Origin: Zygnema cylindricum
Lineage: Eukaryota > Streptophyta > Zygnematophyceae > Zygnematales > Zygnemataceae
Assembly: GCA_037447655.1 (NCBI GenBank)
Contig: JBBHKE010000710.1
Location: 38,771-102,770, forward strand
Length of the DNA stretch: 64,000 nucleotides
Direction of reading: 5' to 3'
The notes beneath the pieces were generated by a model that saw only the letters and a program-made list of their open reading frames with translations, searched no databases and was not told where the DNA came from. Positions 33,042-44,504 of this stretch are shown piece by piece (the first letter of the stretch is position 1; every line of letters begins with the position of its first letter). The translations under genes were made by a program, and so were the position numbers.

Positions 33042-34342
33042 TGTTGTTCTTTGGTCTAAAATAGACCGCAGAAGCGACCCAAACTATCATGCAAAAAGCT
33101 AAGCCAAAAATAGGTCGACGAACAATCATTTGAAATGCATCCTCCATTTAACATACAACAACATTTAGGGTTTCATGGAATAATCAACATAAATAAACCC
33201 TATGACAACATCTAAGGTTTGATGGAATAATCGACATAAACAAACCCTAGGACAAATGCATAAACAATGCATATCAAACATATATAAAATAACATAAATA
33301 AATAATAACAAAAAGAGTGCAATCTCACATAAACATTAGATAAACAAAAGTATATCAATAAACATATTACTCAAATGCATGACCTAATCGGCAACCCTAA
33401 AAGTCTACATCTTCGGTCCCCACTTTACTAACCAGCATTGATTATTAATTCCTAACAAAGCTCATTCCTATATATACACTTGTGAGCTGTCAATGAATCA
33501 CTAAGTGTCAAAATAACCAACATACATTACGTATCTGTCACAATATCCTATTTAATCATAATTAAACTGCTATTAAGAATAAACTAATCGTAAGCGTACA
33601 CCTGAGAGTCAAGCAATCGTAAGCGTACACTTGTCTATAAATACGACACATAAATACACAATTTAAAGTGTCTAAACCCTAAATGATCACGTAAATAAAA
33701 CCTGTCATATTCAACACTAATTTATTAATGCGCAAAAGACAAAACATTGTTGCTCCAAATATTTACACCGACGCGTCCGCAAAATACGCGTCATAAACGA
33801 CAACTCGCTTAGTCACTTGTAGATAAATCCACGTAGTGAACCGACATCGTATATGTACGGTCCACCAGATAATGCGTCATAAAAACAATGTGATCTCTTG
33901 AAAAATATCGGCGGCCTTTGTCCGCCGTCCGTAACTCTTATTTGGCACCGTCGATGTCGTGCCGCGTGGACACAAAAACCAAACAAAAATTCCACTTGTC
34001 AACAATATCGTACAGCCGAATTTATTTCCGTACCGAGACCACGTACTATGTCATAAATTCCGCCGGTCAAAACTAAAGTACACCTGTCGCATTTTGATTT
34101 GTACGGTTGGCGTACATTTTCAAATACTTCGAATATTTCAAATCATCGTCGGATCGCTTCGCGATCCGCCGTCCATTTTTTAGCGCATTCCGCGCCACTC
34201 AGTTTGTTCTTTATGTCCATTTAATTTCACTCGCACACTTACTCCCCCGATCCACAAATCTCTTCAAATCTCCACAGTATATCAAGTAAATATATATGCA
34301 CGCGCACGCATGTACGAAACTGAATCTTCCCAAAAACCAACA
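33042..34342 (-). mobile_element. 5' LTR of family D element
   Basis: 1,301 bp, begins TGTTGGTTTTTGGGAAG and ends AACAACA on the minus strand. Contains the GGATCGCGAAGCGATCC hairpin (34150-34168). Mirrored short frames here match those in the other LTR and are not genes. Confidence 0.94.
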
Positions 34343-34525
34343 GATGAAACGCCGCGTGTAAGCGTACTACTCAAAATGTATGCGGGAACTGACTATGGAT
34401 ATTCCAAAATATATTCTTCGTCGTTTTGACGCGTGTCTCGGAAGTTTATTAATTCGTGTACTCCCTAATTACTCAGTTAGCAATGAGACAATGTTATTGT
34501 TCAATATCAGTGACGAAGAACTTTC

Positions 34526-34660
34526 GTCGCTGACTTCCCAAAAACTAATAAAATATTCTAAGTCACGAATTTTCTCTCTCTCCTCACTTACTTTGTCGCT
34601 AGCTTCCCAAAAACTAATAAAATATTCTAAGTCACGAATTTTCTCTCTCCTTAGAACCGA
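34526..34660. repeat. 69-bp tandem duplication
   Basis: GTCGCTgaCTTCCCAAAAAC...TTTTCTCTCTCC occurs twice in tandem (34526 and 34595). Confidence 0.9.
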
Positions 34661-34669
34661 GGCATAGAG

Positions 34670-35560
34670 AGAACTAAAGCTTTCAGAACATTATTCCCAT
34701 AAAGCTTTAGACTATCCTATCCATTTAAACCACAATTTAATAAAAAATTTGTACATGTATTTTTATTTTGACCAGTTTAGTTATTCTCAAGTTAAAACAA
34801 TTAAAAACCACATTTGCACTGATTATAACGTATGCACAAAACTAAACATTCAAATAACAACATTCCCTTCAATATTTAGTTGAGTGCACCCAAATAAAAT
34901 ACGTTGCGTGGAAAGTTTAACTGTACCTTTCTGTACGCCAAATTTCTTTTTTTTTTTTTTCTTTCCAGCTCAAACCTCACCACGGCTTTCGCTGCCTCTT
35001 GCTATGCCTTCAAAATTTGAAATTCTTGACCGCGCCACTTCCTCAATGCGCCACGCTTCTGCTTCCTCTTTCCGGATCTTCATAAAAATTTATTATTATT
35101 TTTATTATTAATTTCTCTTCCTTTTCACAAGCTAAAATTTCCCATTCTGAAATTCTACCAAGATAACCGAATTTTAGCAGTATGCGCCTCCAAATGCAAA
35201 TAATGTTATAAAGCCGCCACTTGCATAAGACAGAACGGTCATACAACTCTTAAAAAATAATTTTCCCTTTAAGTTCAATTTTTATCTCATTCATTGTCAC
35301 TCAGAATATCCTCCATATAATCACTTTTCGCGCTTTTTCCGTTAAATGACTTTCTGCATATGTTTTCTTCTGCCGTCATCTTATCTTAGATTTCTTAATG
35401 AATTTTGGTGGTTTGTGTAAATTTATATTTCTATCATGTTTTATATTCTCATAAACTTCCTCTTTTGCTCCAATTTTCTTAATATTTTTCTGCGTTCCTT
35501 TACCCTTTAGCTTTGCTATCTTCTTTTTGTTATTTCTTTCTTATTTCTGTTGGATTGGCA
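34670..35560. other. No gene seen
   Basis: AT-rich, with a T-run at 34948 and no recognisable coding segment. Confidence 0.5.
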
Positions 35561-35652
35561 CATCAAGCCGGTCCAATACAGGGTAGAATATGGAATATCC
35601 ATACTCGAACAGCCTGTAAGATATAGGTACGGACCCGCCAGTCTCTACATCG

Positions 35653-35725
35653 AGTTGGTGGCACAGTGGTAGTGCGTTTGCAGCTGAAGTGAAAGGTCCC
35701 AGGTTCGAACCCTGGCCGGCTCAAT
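35653..35725 (+). other. tRNA-derived (SINE-like) segment
   Basis: GAGTTGG pairs with CCGGCTC as a 7-bp acceptor stem. GCAC/GTGC can form a D stem. CCAGG-TTCGAAC-CCTGG is a perfect T arm, with B-box GGTTCGAACCC. The anticodon arm is weak: the loop AGCTGAA has G at the position normally U. Best read as a tRNA-derived repeat head or tRNA pseudogene. Confidence 0.55.
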
Positions 35726-35894
35726 TTTTCCAAGTGTGGGACAAACCGAATCCCGGATTTCTTGGAAATCAACAATTTCCCATTTTTTTTGCATTTTTAT
35801 CAATATCCACTTCCAAGTAATTTCCAGTTTCCACTTCTAGTTGACCTTCACTTCCTCCACCTTTTCTTCCTTCAATAACCTCTTCCTTTCAAAT

Positions 35895-36160
35895 CTTTGT
35901 CACTCACCAAGTTGTCGCCGGAAAGAGGGACAGAAACAGAATCCTTTTACGCCACCTCTTTCTCCACACCATCTTCGGTTACAAAATAATTTTTTTTCTT
36001 CCTCATTCACCATATTCCGAAAATCACTTGTCACTCACCAAGCTGTCGCCGGAACGAGGTACAGAAACCGAATCCTTTTATGCCACCTCTTTCTCCACAC
36101 CATCTTCGGTTACAAAATAATTTTTTTTCTTCCTCATTCACCATATTCCGAAAAATCACT
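35895..36160. repeat. 131-bp tandem duplication
   Basis: TCACTCACCAAGTTGTCGCC...ACCATATTCCGAAAATCAC occurs twice in a row (35900 and 36031) with few differences. Confidence 0.88.
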
Positions 36161-36234
36161 GTTGGTAAGTAAACGTATTCGTTGACTGGAGGTGTAACCC
36201 TTTGTGTAGGGGAACGGACTCGATTATCGTCCCA

Positions 36235-36830
36235 ATTATGTTGACTCAGAAAGAAGCAATAGGTAACATGCTAGAAAGGTCAGAAATGAAAGATGTGAAA
36301 GGATCAGTAACTCCCATGGAATATAGGTAGAAATAGACTCAGGTATAATGGTTTGTGAGAGTCTAGAGACAGGGATGGAAGAGTTTATGGCTTCAAAGCT
36401 ATATAGACAGGTAGTTGAAAGTCTTATATATTATATGAATTATAGGAGACCTGATATTGGAGCAGTTGTAGGAGTCTTGAGTAGAAGTATGCAGAATTCA
36501 AAAAGAGCAGACTAGGAAGCAACGAAAAGGGTGTTGGGATATCTTATAGGTACTCGAAACCTCAAGATTGTACTCGGAGGAGGACAGGAGAAAATACAAA
36601 CGTGGAGCGATGCTAGCTATGGGGACATGCCAAGCCGAAAATCAACAACCGGTTTTGTTCTAAAGATTGGAGATGGAACTTGCTTTTGGAGTAGCAAATT
36701 ACAAAAGGTTACAGCTCAATACACATTAGAGTTTGAATACATGGCAGCAGCTTCTACCCTCATGGAGCTCCTCTGCGTAAGTCTATTTTACATAAATTTG
36801 GGTATTTGCAAACAGGTCCTTTGTGAAGTT
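36235..36830 (+). pseudogene. Copia RT end and RNase H, family X host element, left part
   Basis: LTQKEAIGNMLE is followed by LIYYMNYRRPDIGAVVGVLS, WSDASYGDMPSRKSTTG, FWSSKLQKVTAQ and EYMAA. There are in-frame stops, and it ends at CKQVLCEV. It breaks off exactly where element B begins, and the matching downstream half resumes at 43246. Confidence 0.85.
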
Positions 36831-37880
36831 TGTAGAAAACTAATGGTTTTATTAGTATTTTCTAGGTCTGAAAAGAAATATAGAAGTCGAGGCAGTCTAT
36901 CTCTAACTTCTCTCTCCAACTCTCAAACTTGTCGCAGTCACTGAGAAATTGGAGAGGAAGCTAGAGCCATGGCTACCTCGGCTATCCTGAGGTTTACGGG
37001 AATTTTATATTAGGGTTTATTTGTTTAATTAAAAGGTATGTGCCGGCGGCAGGATTTGAACCTTGTACCTACCGGCCGGCAGATGAGATATAGCCGGTAG
37101 CCTTAGCCGTTAAGTCTAGCGGTAGTGTTACTTAGCATATAGTTTGATATTTATTTAAATATATATACGTACGATAAACCATTTAACTGAAATGAATTAC
37201 GGGATACATAGATCCAGTAATATATAATGTACGACTTACGGTACGGACGAAAATCAGTACCGCGTATTTGTTTCGTAAATGAAACAAATACCGCGCATGT
37301 ATTTATTATGGCTACGATTAAAGCCGAATTTAATCGGACGGCCGGGATTAGCGCCGAGATCGCGGAGGAAGATTTCGGCGGTTTGTGGCCATCGCCACAT
37401 CGGATGACGCGTGGCGAAATTCGGTTGGATTGTGGAATCTCCGGAGATTATGGCACCGAATCCGGATTTGACATGTGTCGACATTTTGGCCATGTCGTAC
37501 AATGTCCGTACATAAAGTACACCGGCAGCTGTACTTTTGCGTACGGAACTCAATTCTGATTGGTTCCGTACATCAGTAGATAGAGTCTGTGAGAGAGATA
37601 GGACTTAGAAAAATTAGAAGATAGGACCCCCTCTCCCAGAGAGCTTCTGTACAAAAGGTCAACTTTGACCCTCCATAACTTACTGCTCAGGGGAGCAAAT
37701 TCAGAGATTCTTTTTGCTATCGACTCAGGGGAGTCTTGTCTTCACAGGGGTGAAGTTGGTCAGAGTTTTTGTCTGCCAGGGTGGCAGTTATTTTTGCTTA
37801 AACACAAAGGGGTCAGGATTATCCTAGAGGCTTCTTGGAAGCTGTCCACTCTGAGGACTTATGGAGGTCTCAGAGTTTCA
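36831..37880 (+). mobile_element. 5' LTR of copia family B
   Basis: About 1,050 bp from TGTAGAAAAC to GAGTTTCA. Flanked on the left by AAGTT (36826-36830), which recurs after the 3' LTR. Same landmark order as LTR A (TTTTCTAGGTCT, AGAGCCATGGCT, a tRNA-like antisense segment, CCTAGAGGCTTC). A tRNA-like segment at about 37036-37125 carries GGATTTGAACC, the B-box complement. Confidence 0.85.
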
Positions 37881-37882
37881 AA

Positions 37883-37895
37883 TTATGGGCCCACC
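37883..37895 (+). promoter_or_regulatory. Primer-binding site of copia B overlapping gag ATG
   Basis: TTATGGGCCCACC, two bases after the LTR, is complementary to the initiator tRNA-Met anticodon arm. ATG at 37885 opens the gag frame (MGPPSRVPIFNGTRF). Confidence 0.82.
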
Positions 37896-40800
37896 CTCTA
37901 GGGTACCAATCTTTAATGGAACTCGCTTCATATACTGGGAAAGTATGATGATAGGAGCTCTATGCGAAAAAAGGTTTTGGGGGATAGTGAGTGGACGATT
38001 GGGGCGTCCATCAAGTCTTGGAATTCCTCCAGGATTTAAAGGAAGCAGATTCACCAGGAAAGAGGATTCACCTTCAACGGAGGAAACAAAGGAAGGAGAG
38101 GTGGTGGACAAAGGAAAGGAGAAGGAGGCGACCACACCAATAGCAACTGGTTTAGCATTCATGTCACCTATTCCGAGGAACAAGGAGAATGATACTGAAA
38201 CCTGGGACTTCAACAATATGGCGGCAAAGCACTTCATCCTACGCCATCTCACTCAAGGACTTGCATGTCCTCATTTGCAGGTAGAAAGGGCATCCGATCT
38301 TTGGATGGCTCTCATAGAGATGTACTGAAGTGGTACGATTCAGCAACAACAGTTAGCTCATCAGAAAGTTAAGGAGTATGTATACAAAGGGGGAAATATG
38401 TTGGATTTTTGCAATGAGCTTGCTACACTCTTCATGGAGCTAGAGAGTGCGGGTAAAGTTTTTAGTGAAAAAGAAAAAGTTAACTGTTTACTAATGAAGT
38501 TACCTGATGAGTTCGAGAACATAGTCAACCGTGTGCAGGACTTGCCGGACTCAAGGTGGATATGGAACTCAGTGGTAGGGATGATTCTCGTTCGAGAGAA
38601 TACGATTGAGATCCGAAGGGGAGGAAAGAGTGGCCAAGCCTTGGCAACAGCGACCGATTGGAGGAACAAGGATTCCCGGAAACCAGTCAGAAACTATGGG
38701 GGTAGGGAGCGGGAAAAACAGGTTGGCGAGTTCGAACCAAGGGCTCCCAAAGGTTTATGTCATTTTTGTAAGAAACCTGGGCACTAAATGGCAGAGTGCA
38801 CCAAGCTAACCGAGCTTCGGTTAAAGGAGGGGCAGACCGGTGGTACCCCGAGAGGAAAGAAAAAGGCCCTTGTCACACAGGTACTTGAGGCGGAATCCGA
38901 AGACGAGGACGATGAGCTCCTTTTGGATGAGGAGTTGGAGGCGAAAACTGAGGTTGAAATTCCACGAAGGCAGAAATGTGCTTACGGTGGATTGAAAGGT
39001 GAAGCAGGCTGGATTATAGATTCAGGTGCCTCAATGCACATGTGTAAGGATAGGCACTTGTTCACTAAGATAAGAAAGATTCCCACCGTAGAGATAGAGT
39101 ACGGGGATGGGAGGATAGTCACCACTACTCTTGTAGGATCGGTAGACCTGAAAGTGTTAGTAAAAGGAAAGACATCCATATTAACATTCTCCGATGTATT
39201 GTTTATTCCGGAGCTGAACAAAAACCTTATCTCTACATCAGTATTAGATGATAAGGGTTTTTTCACTAGCACTAGGGAAGGAGTCTTTACTGCTAGTTTT
39301 GAGGAGGATGTCTATTTCATTGTTGAGAAAGGTAGCCATGGGATGTTTAGGCTGATCTTAAGTAATGAAACGAAGAAACTTTATTATGCTGGTGTTCATG
39401 ATATTATGATGTGGCATAAGAGGCTTGGGCATGTGAATCTAGATAAGTTAAGAGAGATGAAAAAGATGGGAGTGGTGGAAGGGATTCAGTTCAGTGAGAG
39501 TGATGATATAAGTGATTGTAGTGGGTGTGCTCAAGGTAAAGCACACAGATTACCCTTTCCAAAAACAGCCACCTACAAGGGAGAAAAACTTCTAGATCTA
39601 GTACACACAGATATTTGGGGACCGGCTAGAGTGCCCTCACCGGGGGGGAAGAGATTTATGATGACTATAACTGATGATTGGTCTCGGTATTCCCGAGTAT
39701 ATTTTTTGAAAAACAAGTCAGAGGTTGAGGACTGTTTTAGACAATATAAAGCATGGAGCGAAAAACTCCATGAAACTCCAATCAAGAGAGTAAGGAGTGA
39801 CAATGGTGGAGAGTATACTTCTAACCAGTTTGAGGATTTTTTGAGGGAAGATGGGGTTCAACACCAAAAGACAGTTCCAGAAAATCCTGAACATAATGGG
39901 GTAGCTGAAAGGTTAAATAGAACACTAAGTGATAGTGCTAGAAGTATGTTGTCGGATAAAAAGATAAGAAAAAGGTGTTGGGCAGAAGCAATGAACTGTG
40001 CTAATTACCTCAAAAATAGAGTTCTTACTTCAGCTATAAAAGATCAAACACCTTATGAGAGATGGACAGGCCGGAAACCAGACATATCTCATTTAAAGGT
40101 TTTCGGCAGTCAAGTATTCAGTCTAGATACAGATCGGTCTAATTGGAAGCTAGATCCTAAAGGAAAACCGGGATACTTATTAGGATATGATGAGGATGTT
40201 AAAGGATATAGAGTTTATGATCTTAAAAGAGAAGATATAATCTTAGTAAAGCATCTAGTAGTTATGGATGAAGGAAAGTCTGTGGATCCTTTCAAATATA
40301 CAAAGTCAGTAAAAATCAGATTTGAGTCAGAAAATTCTGATGACATTGAGCTTCCTAACTATCCAGGTTTTAGAGACGATGACATTCTTGCAGGAACAAA
40401 TCAGACCGAAAAGGACTCGGCTGTGGAAACTCCAGTGACAACTCTACTCGAAGCGGAAGACGTGGTGGAAATTGATTCGGAATCAAGGGATAGGGGAGAA
40501 GCCGAGTTTGTTCGAAAGAATCCACGAGAACCATCTATTCCGGCCTCAGATTTTTATGGGGGGAGGAGAAGTAGCAAAAGACTGCAAGAAAAACAGGTTA
40601 ATTACAAGGTAACTAAACTATCTGATCAAGATGAACCTCAAACTTATCGAGAGGCGATGACTTGTCCAGAAAGAAACCGGTGGAAGACAGCCATCAATGA
40701 GGAGATGGCTTCAATCATGGCAGCCGATACTTCGGAGCTGGTGGACTGTCCACCTAACCGAAAACTAATCGGTTCTAAGTGGGTTTTCAAACTAAAACTG

Positions 40801-41087
40801 AACCCAGATAACACAATCGAGCGCTACAAGGCCAGATTAGTGGCAAAGGGATTTACACAAAAGGAAGGAATTGACTACGAGGAAACCTTTGCCCCGGTGG
40901 TCAGATTTCCCTCCGTTCGCATACTTCTCAGTTTAGCAGCGGCGGAAGACATGGAAGTGCACCAGATGGACATCAAAACAACCTTTTTGCATGGAGAATT
41001 GGAAGAGGAGATCTTCATGCGACAACCCGAAGGGTGTGTGGAAGAAGGAGAGGAGAGTAAGGTATGCCGGCTGATTAAATCTCTTTA
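37885..41087 (+). pseudogene. Ty1/copia gag-pol, family B, single frame with two stops and truncated RT
   Basis: One continuous frame from ATG 37885 to the LTR junction at 41087, broken only by TGA at 38326-38328 and TAA at 38785-38787. Gag is followed by a CCHC knuckle (CHFCKKPGH, then a stop, then MAEC). Protease is WIIDSGASMHMC. Integrase HHCC is WHKRLGHVN...CSGCAQGKAH, with core VHTDIWGP, SDNGGEYTS and NGVAERLNR. RT has WVFKLKLNPD, YKARLVAKGFTQKEGIDYEE and QMDIKTTFLHGE. RT ends at CRLIKSLY: the YVDD half, RNase H, polypurine tract and LTR start are deleted. Young but dead. Confidence 0.94.
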
Positions 41088-42053
41088 TCCAACTCTCAAA
41101 CTTGTCGCAGTCACTGAGAAATTGGAGAGGAAGCTAGAGCCATGGCTACCTTGGCTATCCTGAGGTTTACGGGAATTTTATATTAGGGTTTATATATTTA
41201 ATTAAAATGTATGTGCCGGCGGCAGGATTTGATCCTTGTACCTGCCGGCCGGCAGACACAATGTAGCCGGTAGCCTTAGCCGTTTCATCTAGCGGTAGTG
41301 TTACCTAGCATATAGTTTGATAATTATTTATATATGTATACAAGCGATAAACCATTTAACTAGAATTAATTACGGGATACATAGATCCAGTAATATGTAA
41401 TGTACGACTTACGGTACGGACATAAATCAGTACCGCGCATTTGTTTCGTAAATGAAACAAATACCGCGCATGTATTTATTACGGCTACGATTAAAGCCGA
41501 ATTTAATCGGACGGCCGGGATTAGCGCCGAGATCGCGGAGGAAGATTTCGGCGGTTTGTGGCCATCGCCACATCGGATGACGCGTGGCGAAATTCCGTTG
41601 GATTGTGGAATCTCCGGAGATTACGGCACCGAATCCGGATTTGACATGTGTCGACATTTTGGCCATGTCGTACAATGTCCGTACATAAAGTACACCGGCA
41701 GCTGTACTTTTGCGTACGGAACTCAATTCTGATTGGTTCCGTACATCAGTAGATAGAGTCTGTGAGAGAGATAGGACTTAGAAAAATTAGAAGATAGGAA
41801 CCCCTCTCCCAGAGAGCTTCTGTACAAAAGGTCAACTTTGACCCTCCATAACTTACTGCTCAGGGGAGCAAATTCAGAGATTCTTTTTGCTATCGACTCA
41901 AGGGAGTTTTGTCTTCACAGGGGTGAAGTTGGTCAGAGTTTTTGTCTGCCAGGGTGGCAGTTATTTTTGCTTAAACACAAAGGGGTCAGGATTATCCTAG
42001 AGGCTTCTTGGAAGCTGTCCACTCTGAGGACTTATGGAGGTCTCAGAGTTTCA
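41088..42053 (+). mobile_element. 3' LTR of copia B, first 84 bp deleted
   Basis: Matches 36915-37880 base for base with few changes and ends GAGTTTCA, then target duplication AAGTT (42054-42058). The left boundary is the deletion junction inside RT, not an LTR start. Confidence 0.9.
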
Positions 42054-42058
42054 AAGTT

Positions 42059-43245
42059 TTATGGGCTCCATTGCCCACAAAATTTGCAGATCCAAAAGAA
42101 GGTATTCTAGATAGTGCCAACTCCAAGTTGATATAAACCCAAATGACTGACCCCTTGACAATTAGAACCCCAATACAGCTTCACCCCTTTGAAATAAGAC
42201 TTTATGTGTGCTCAGTTCCACCACAGAATGCAAAGCTAGAATATGTGTTTTGGACACATTCACCTACTTTCCCTTAGAAATATAGCCACCCTGGCAGGAA
42301 AAAACTCTAACCGACTACAACCCCGTGTAGCCTCGACTCCCTTGAGTCCGCAGCAAAAAAAATCAGTGAATATGCTCACATGGTCATTAAGTTATGGCTG
42401 ACCAAAGTTGGCCTATAAATACAAGTGCTCTTTGGGAGAGAGATTGTTACCTAAAAATATTCTAAGTCCTAAACTACCTCTCTAAGCCTACTACTAGTGT
42501 ATGTAGCCAATCAGAAGACTGTAAGGTACAAGAAGGTACATGTACCGCTGCACTTCTTGTACGACCATAGTACGGTATGGCCGCTCCATTGACCGGGTCA
42601 GTTCCTGAGCCGTAGCTGCTCCCCTCGTAATATCCGATGTCCAATCATAACCCACCACGTGTCACCCGCCGATATCTGCTCCGCAAACCGCCAAATGTCC
42701 ACCGTGGTAGACCGACTCCATTGTGAGCCATCTGATTCAATCTGACATTTGATCTCGTTCGTTTAAATCTAATGTCATTTCGTTTCGTAATCCGTACATG
42801 TAGATTGGTACTACGTTTATATATATATATGATTTGATCTCAATGTATACATCGTTTCGTCAACGTTTTAGTCGATAAGGCGTACTTTTATAAAGCAGCT
42901 GCAGACCCAGGTTCAGATCCGCCCAATGGCAGTATTATGGTAGAATGCATTCTGTTATATCTTAGCGTTGTAATGCGACTAGTTAATTGATTACCGAACC
43001 ACATCAATTCGTGTTATAGAGACCTAAAGGATAAGGCGCACGGCTACACCGTACGGCCTATACATAGAGAGACCTAGGATCAAATCTTGTAAGGTCCAAC
43101 ATTTTGCTCATCTTTCTTTCTGACTATGGCTGCAGCCATAGCTATCTTTGTCTTCCACTGACTACGACAAGTATGGATGACTTTTGAAGACCATCTAGCA
43201 AACACATAGAATAAATTAAGACCTAGAAAATACACAATTTTAACA
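42059..43245 (-). mobile_element. LTR of family E (solo)
   Basis: On the minus strand begins TGTTAAAATTGTGTATTTTC and has the A/B landmark order (TCTAGGTC, tRNA-like antisense segment at about 43020-43110, GACTCAAGGGAGTC). No internal coding on either side. It splits the RNase H of the family X host. Confidence 0.72.
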
Positions 43246-43484
43246 CTCAGTCTATCTGGTGTAACAACCAGGCAGGCATTGCCATTGCCTCTAACCCCAG
43301 CCATCATTTTAAAAGCAAACACATGGATGTTAGACTTCACTTTGCCAGGAAAAAGCACTTGCAAAGGTCATTAAATTGTGTTATTTGCGGGATGAGAAGA
43401 TTGTGGCTGGCATGTTAACAAAAGCCCTTCCTGCTCCTAAGTTGCAATTTTGCAGAGAAGTTGTTCGATTAAGTGAGTAAGTGA
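43246..43484 (+). pseudogene. Copia RNase H end, family X host element, right part
   Basis: WCNNQAGIAIASNP and KSKHMDVRLHFA, then after one frameshift DEKIVAGMLTKALPAPKLQF and CREVVRLSE before a stop. Continues the fragment 36235-36830. Confidence 0.82.
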
Positions 43485-43493
43485 GTCTAAAGA

Positions 43494-43503
43494 TTTAGGG
43501 GAG
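43494..43503 (+). promoter_or_regulatory. Polypurine tract of family X copia
   Basis: TTTAGGGGAG directly before LTR start TGTTGAGATTTG. Confidence 0.75.
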
Positions 43504-44504
43504 TGTTGAGATTTGAAAAATCTTTAGTTCAGTAAATAGGGTTACGAGAGGAGACCAAAATGACTTAAATATTTTCTAAGTAGTTTTATGTAGTGTTGTT
43601 TTGAAAAGTCATTTTTGTGCGTACGCAACTGTTCGTGCCTAATTACTAATTGGATTTAATATGGAGGACTGAATTGATTCACGGGTTGGGGGAGCAAACT
43701 TACGGATATACCTAAAGTGACAAAAATGACTCATTGAGTGGCGTAAACAAGCATTGAGAAATGGATGGCGGATCGCGAAGCGATCCAATGTACAATAATC
43801 GAAATGTTGAATTAGTTGTCGTCAGTACAGCGCAGCTGCGACGCACACAAGACAACGCAGCTGCGGATATCTTTGTATGATCTGTAAGGACAACGCAGCT
43901 GACGCAGCTGCCGATAATATCAATAGGATCTGGTACAAGACAACGCAATTGCGATTGGTATGAATCAAGTCGGCGGACAAAGATTCATAAAAACATCTAA
44001 AGTAACTAAACAAGTTGACGCCTAGTATGCGGATTTTGCGGAGGTGTCGGTGTACAAATTTTGTACAACAAAGGATTGTCTTTTTGCTAATTAGTTTATT
44101 AGTGTAGATTAGTACATTTTGACATACCTCGAATTATTGGGGTATACTCACAATAGTTCAGCTAGATGGTAGACATCGTACGGCTGGTATCCCTCCGTAC
44201 ATTCAGTAGTGAAATCTCTAGATATAACTTGTAGGACTTAGATTATTTTGAGTATCACAGTCAAGTTTATCAAAGCAATGGTAGACTCATTTCTGCAAAT
44301 TTCACCTGTTGGTGTGATCACTTTGTTTGGTGTTTTCTTGTGAAACTTTGTGAAGTTTTTCTATGATATATAATCTATATGTGTGTGGAGTTTGAGGTGA
44401 CTTTGTTCATTTTGGAGTAATCAATGTTGTCTGGAACACAGCTGTTTGAGTGGTGGTCTGTGGTGCTTCCAAGAGTAATACATGGCTGAAATAGGCTATG
44501 GACA
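43504..44504 (+). mobile_element. 3' LTR of family X copia
   Basis: 1,001 bp from TGTTGAGATT to GGCTATGGACA, downstream of RNase H and polypurine tract. Homologous to 28476-29418 and, inverted, to 22263-23100. Hairpin GGATCGCGAAGCGATCC at about 43769-43786. Confidence 0.82.

Larger units (their letters stand above)
30743..34342 (-). mobile_element. Young non-autonomous LTR retrotransposon, family D
   Basis: 3,600 bp, bounded by TG...CA and a perfect 5-bp target duplication GATGA (30738-30742 and 34343-34347). Two 1,301-bp LTRs (30743-32043 and 33042-34342) differ at only about three positions by eye. The 998-bp interior has no gag or pol. Minus-strand order is LTR, primer-binding site, interior, polypurine tract CTTCGGGGGAG, LTR. 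It must rely on proteins of another copia, and insertion was recent by LTR identity. Confidence 0.95.

Noticed and set aside
35653-35725. Functional tRNA gene
   Set aside because: Good acceptor and T arms, but the anticodon loop lacks U33 and the anticodon stem is weak. Likely a tRNA-derived repeat.
37227-37559. 110-codon frame repeated at 41400-41732
   Set aside because: LTR B sequence, present because the LTR is duplicated.
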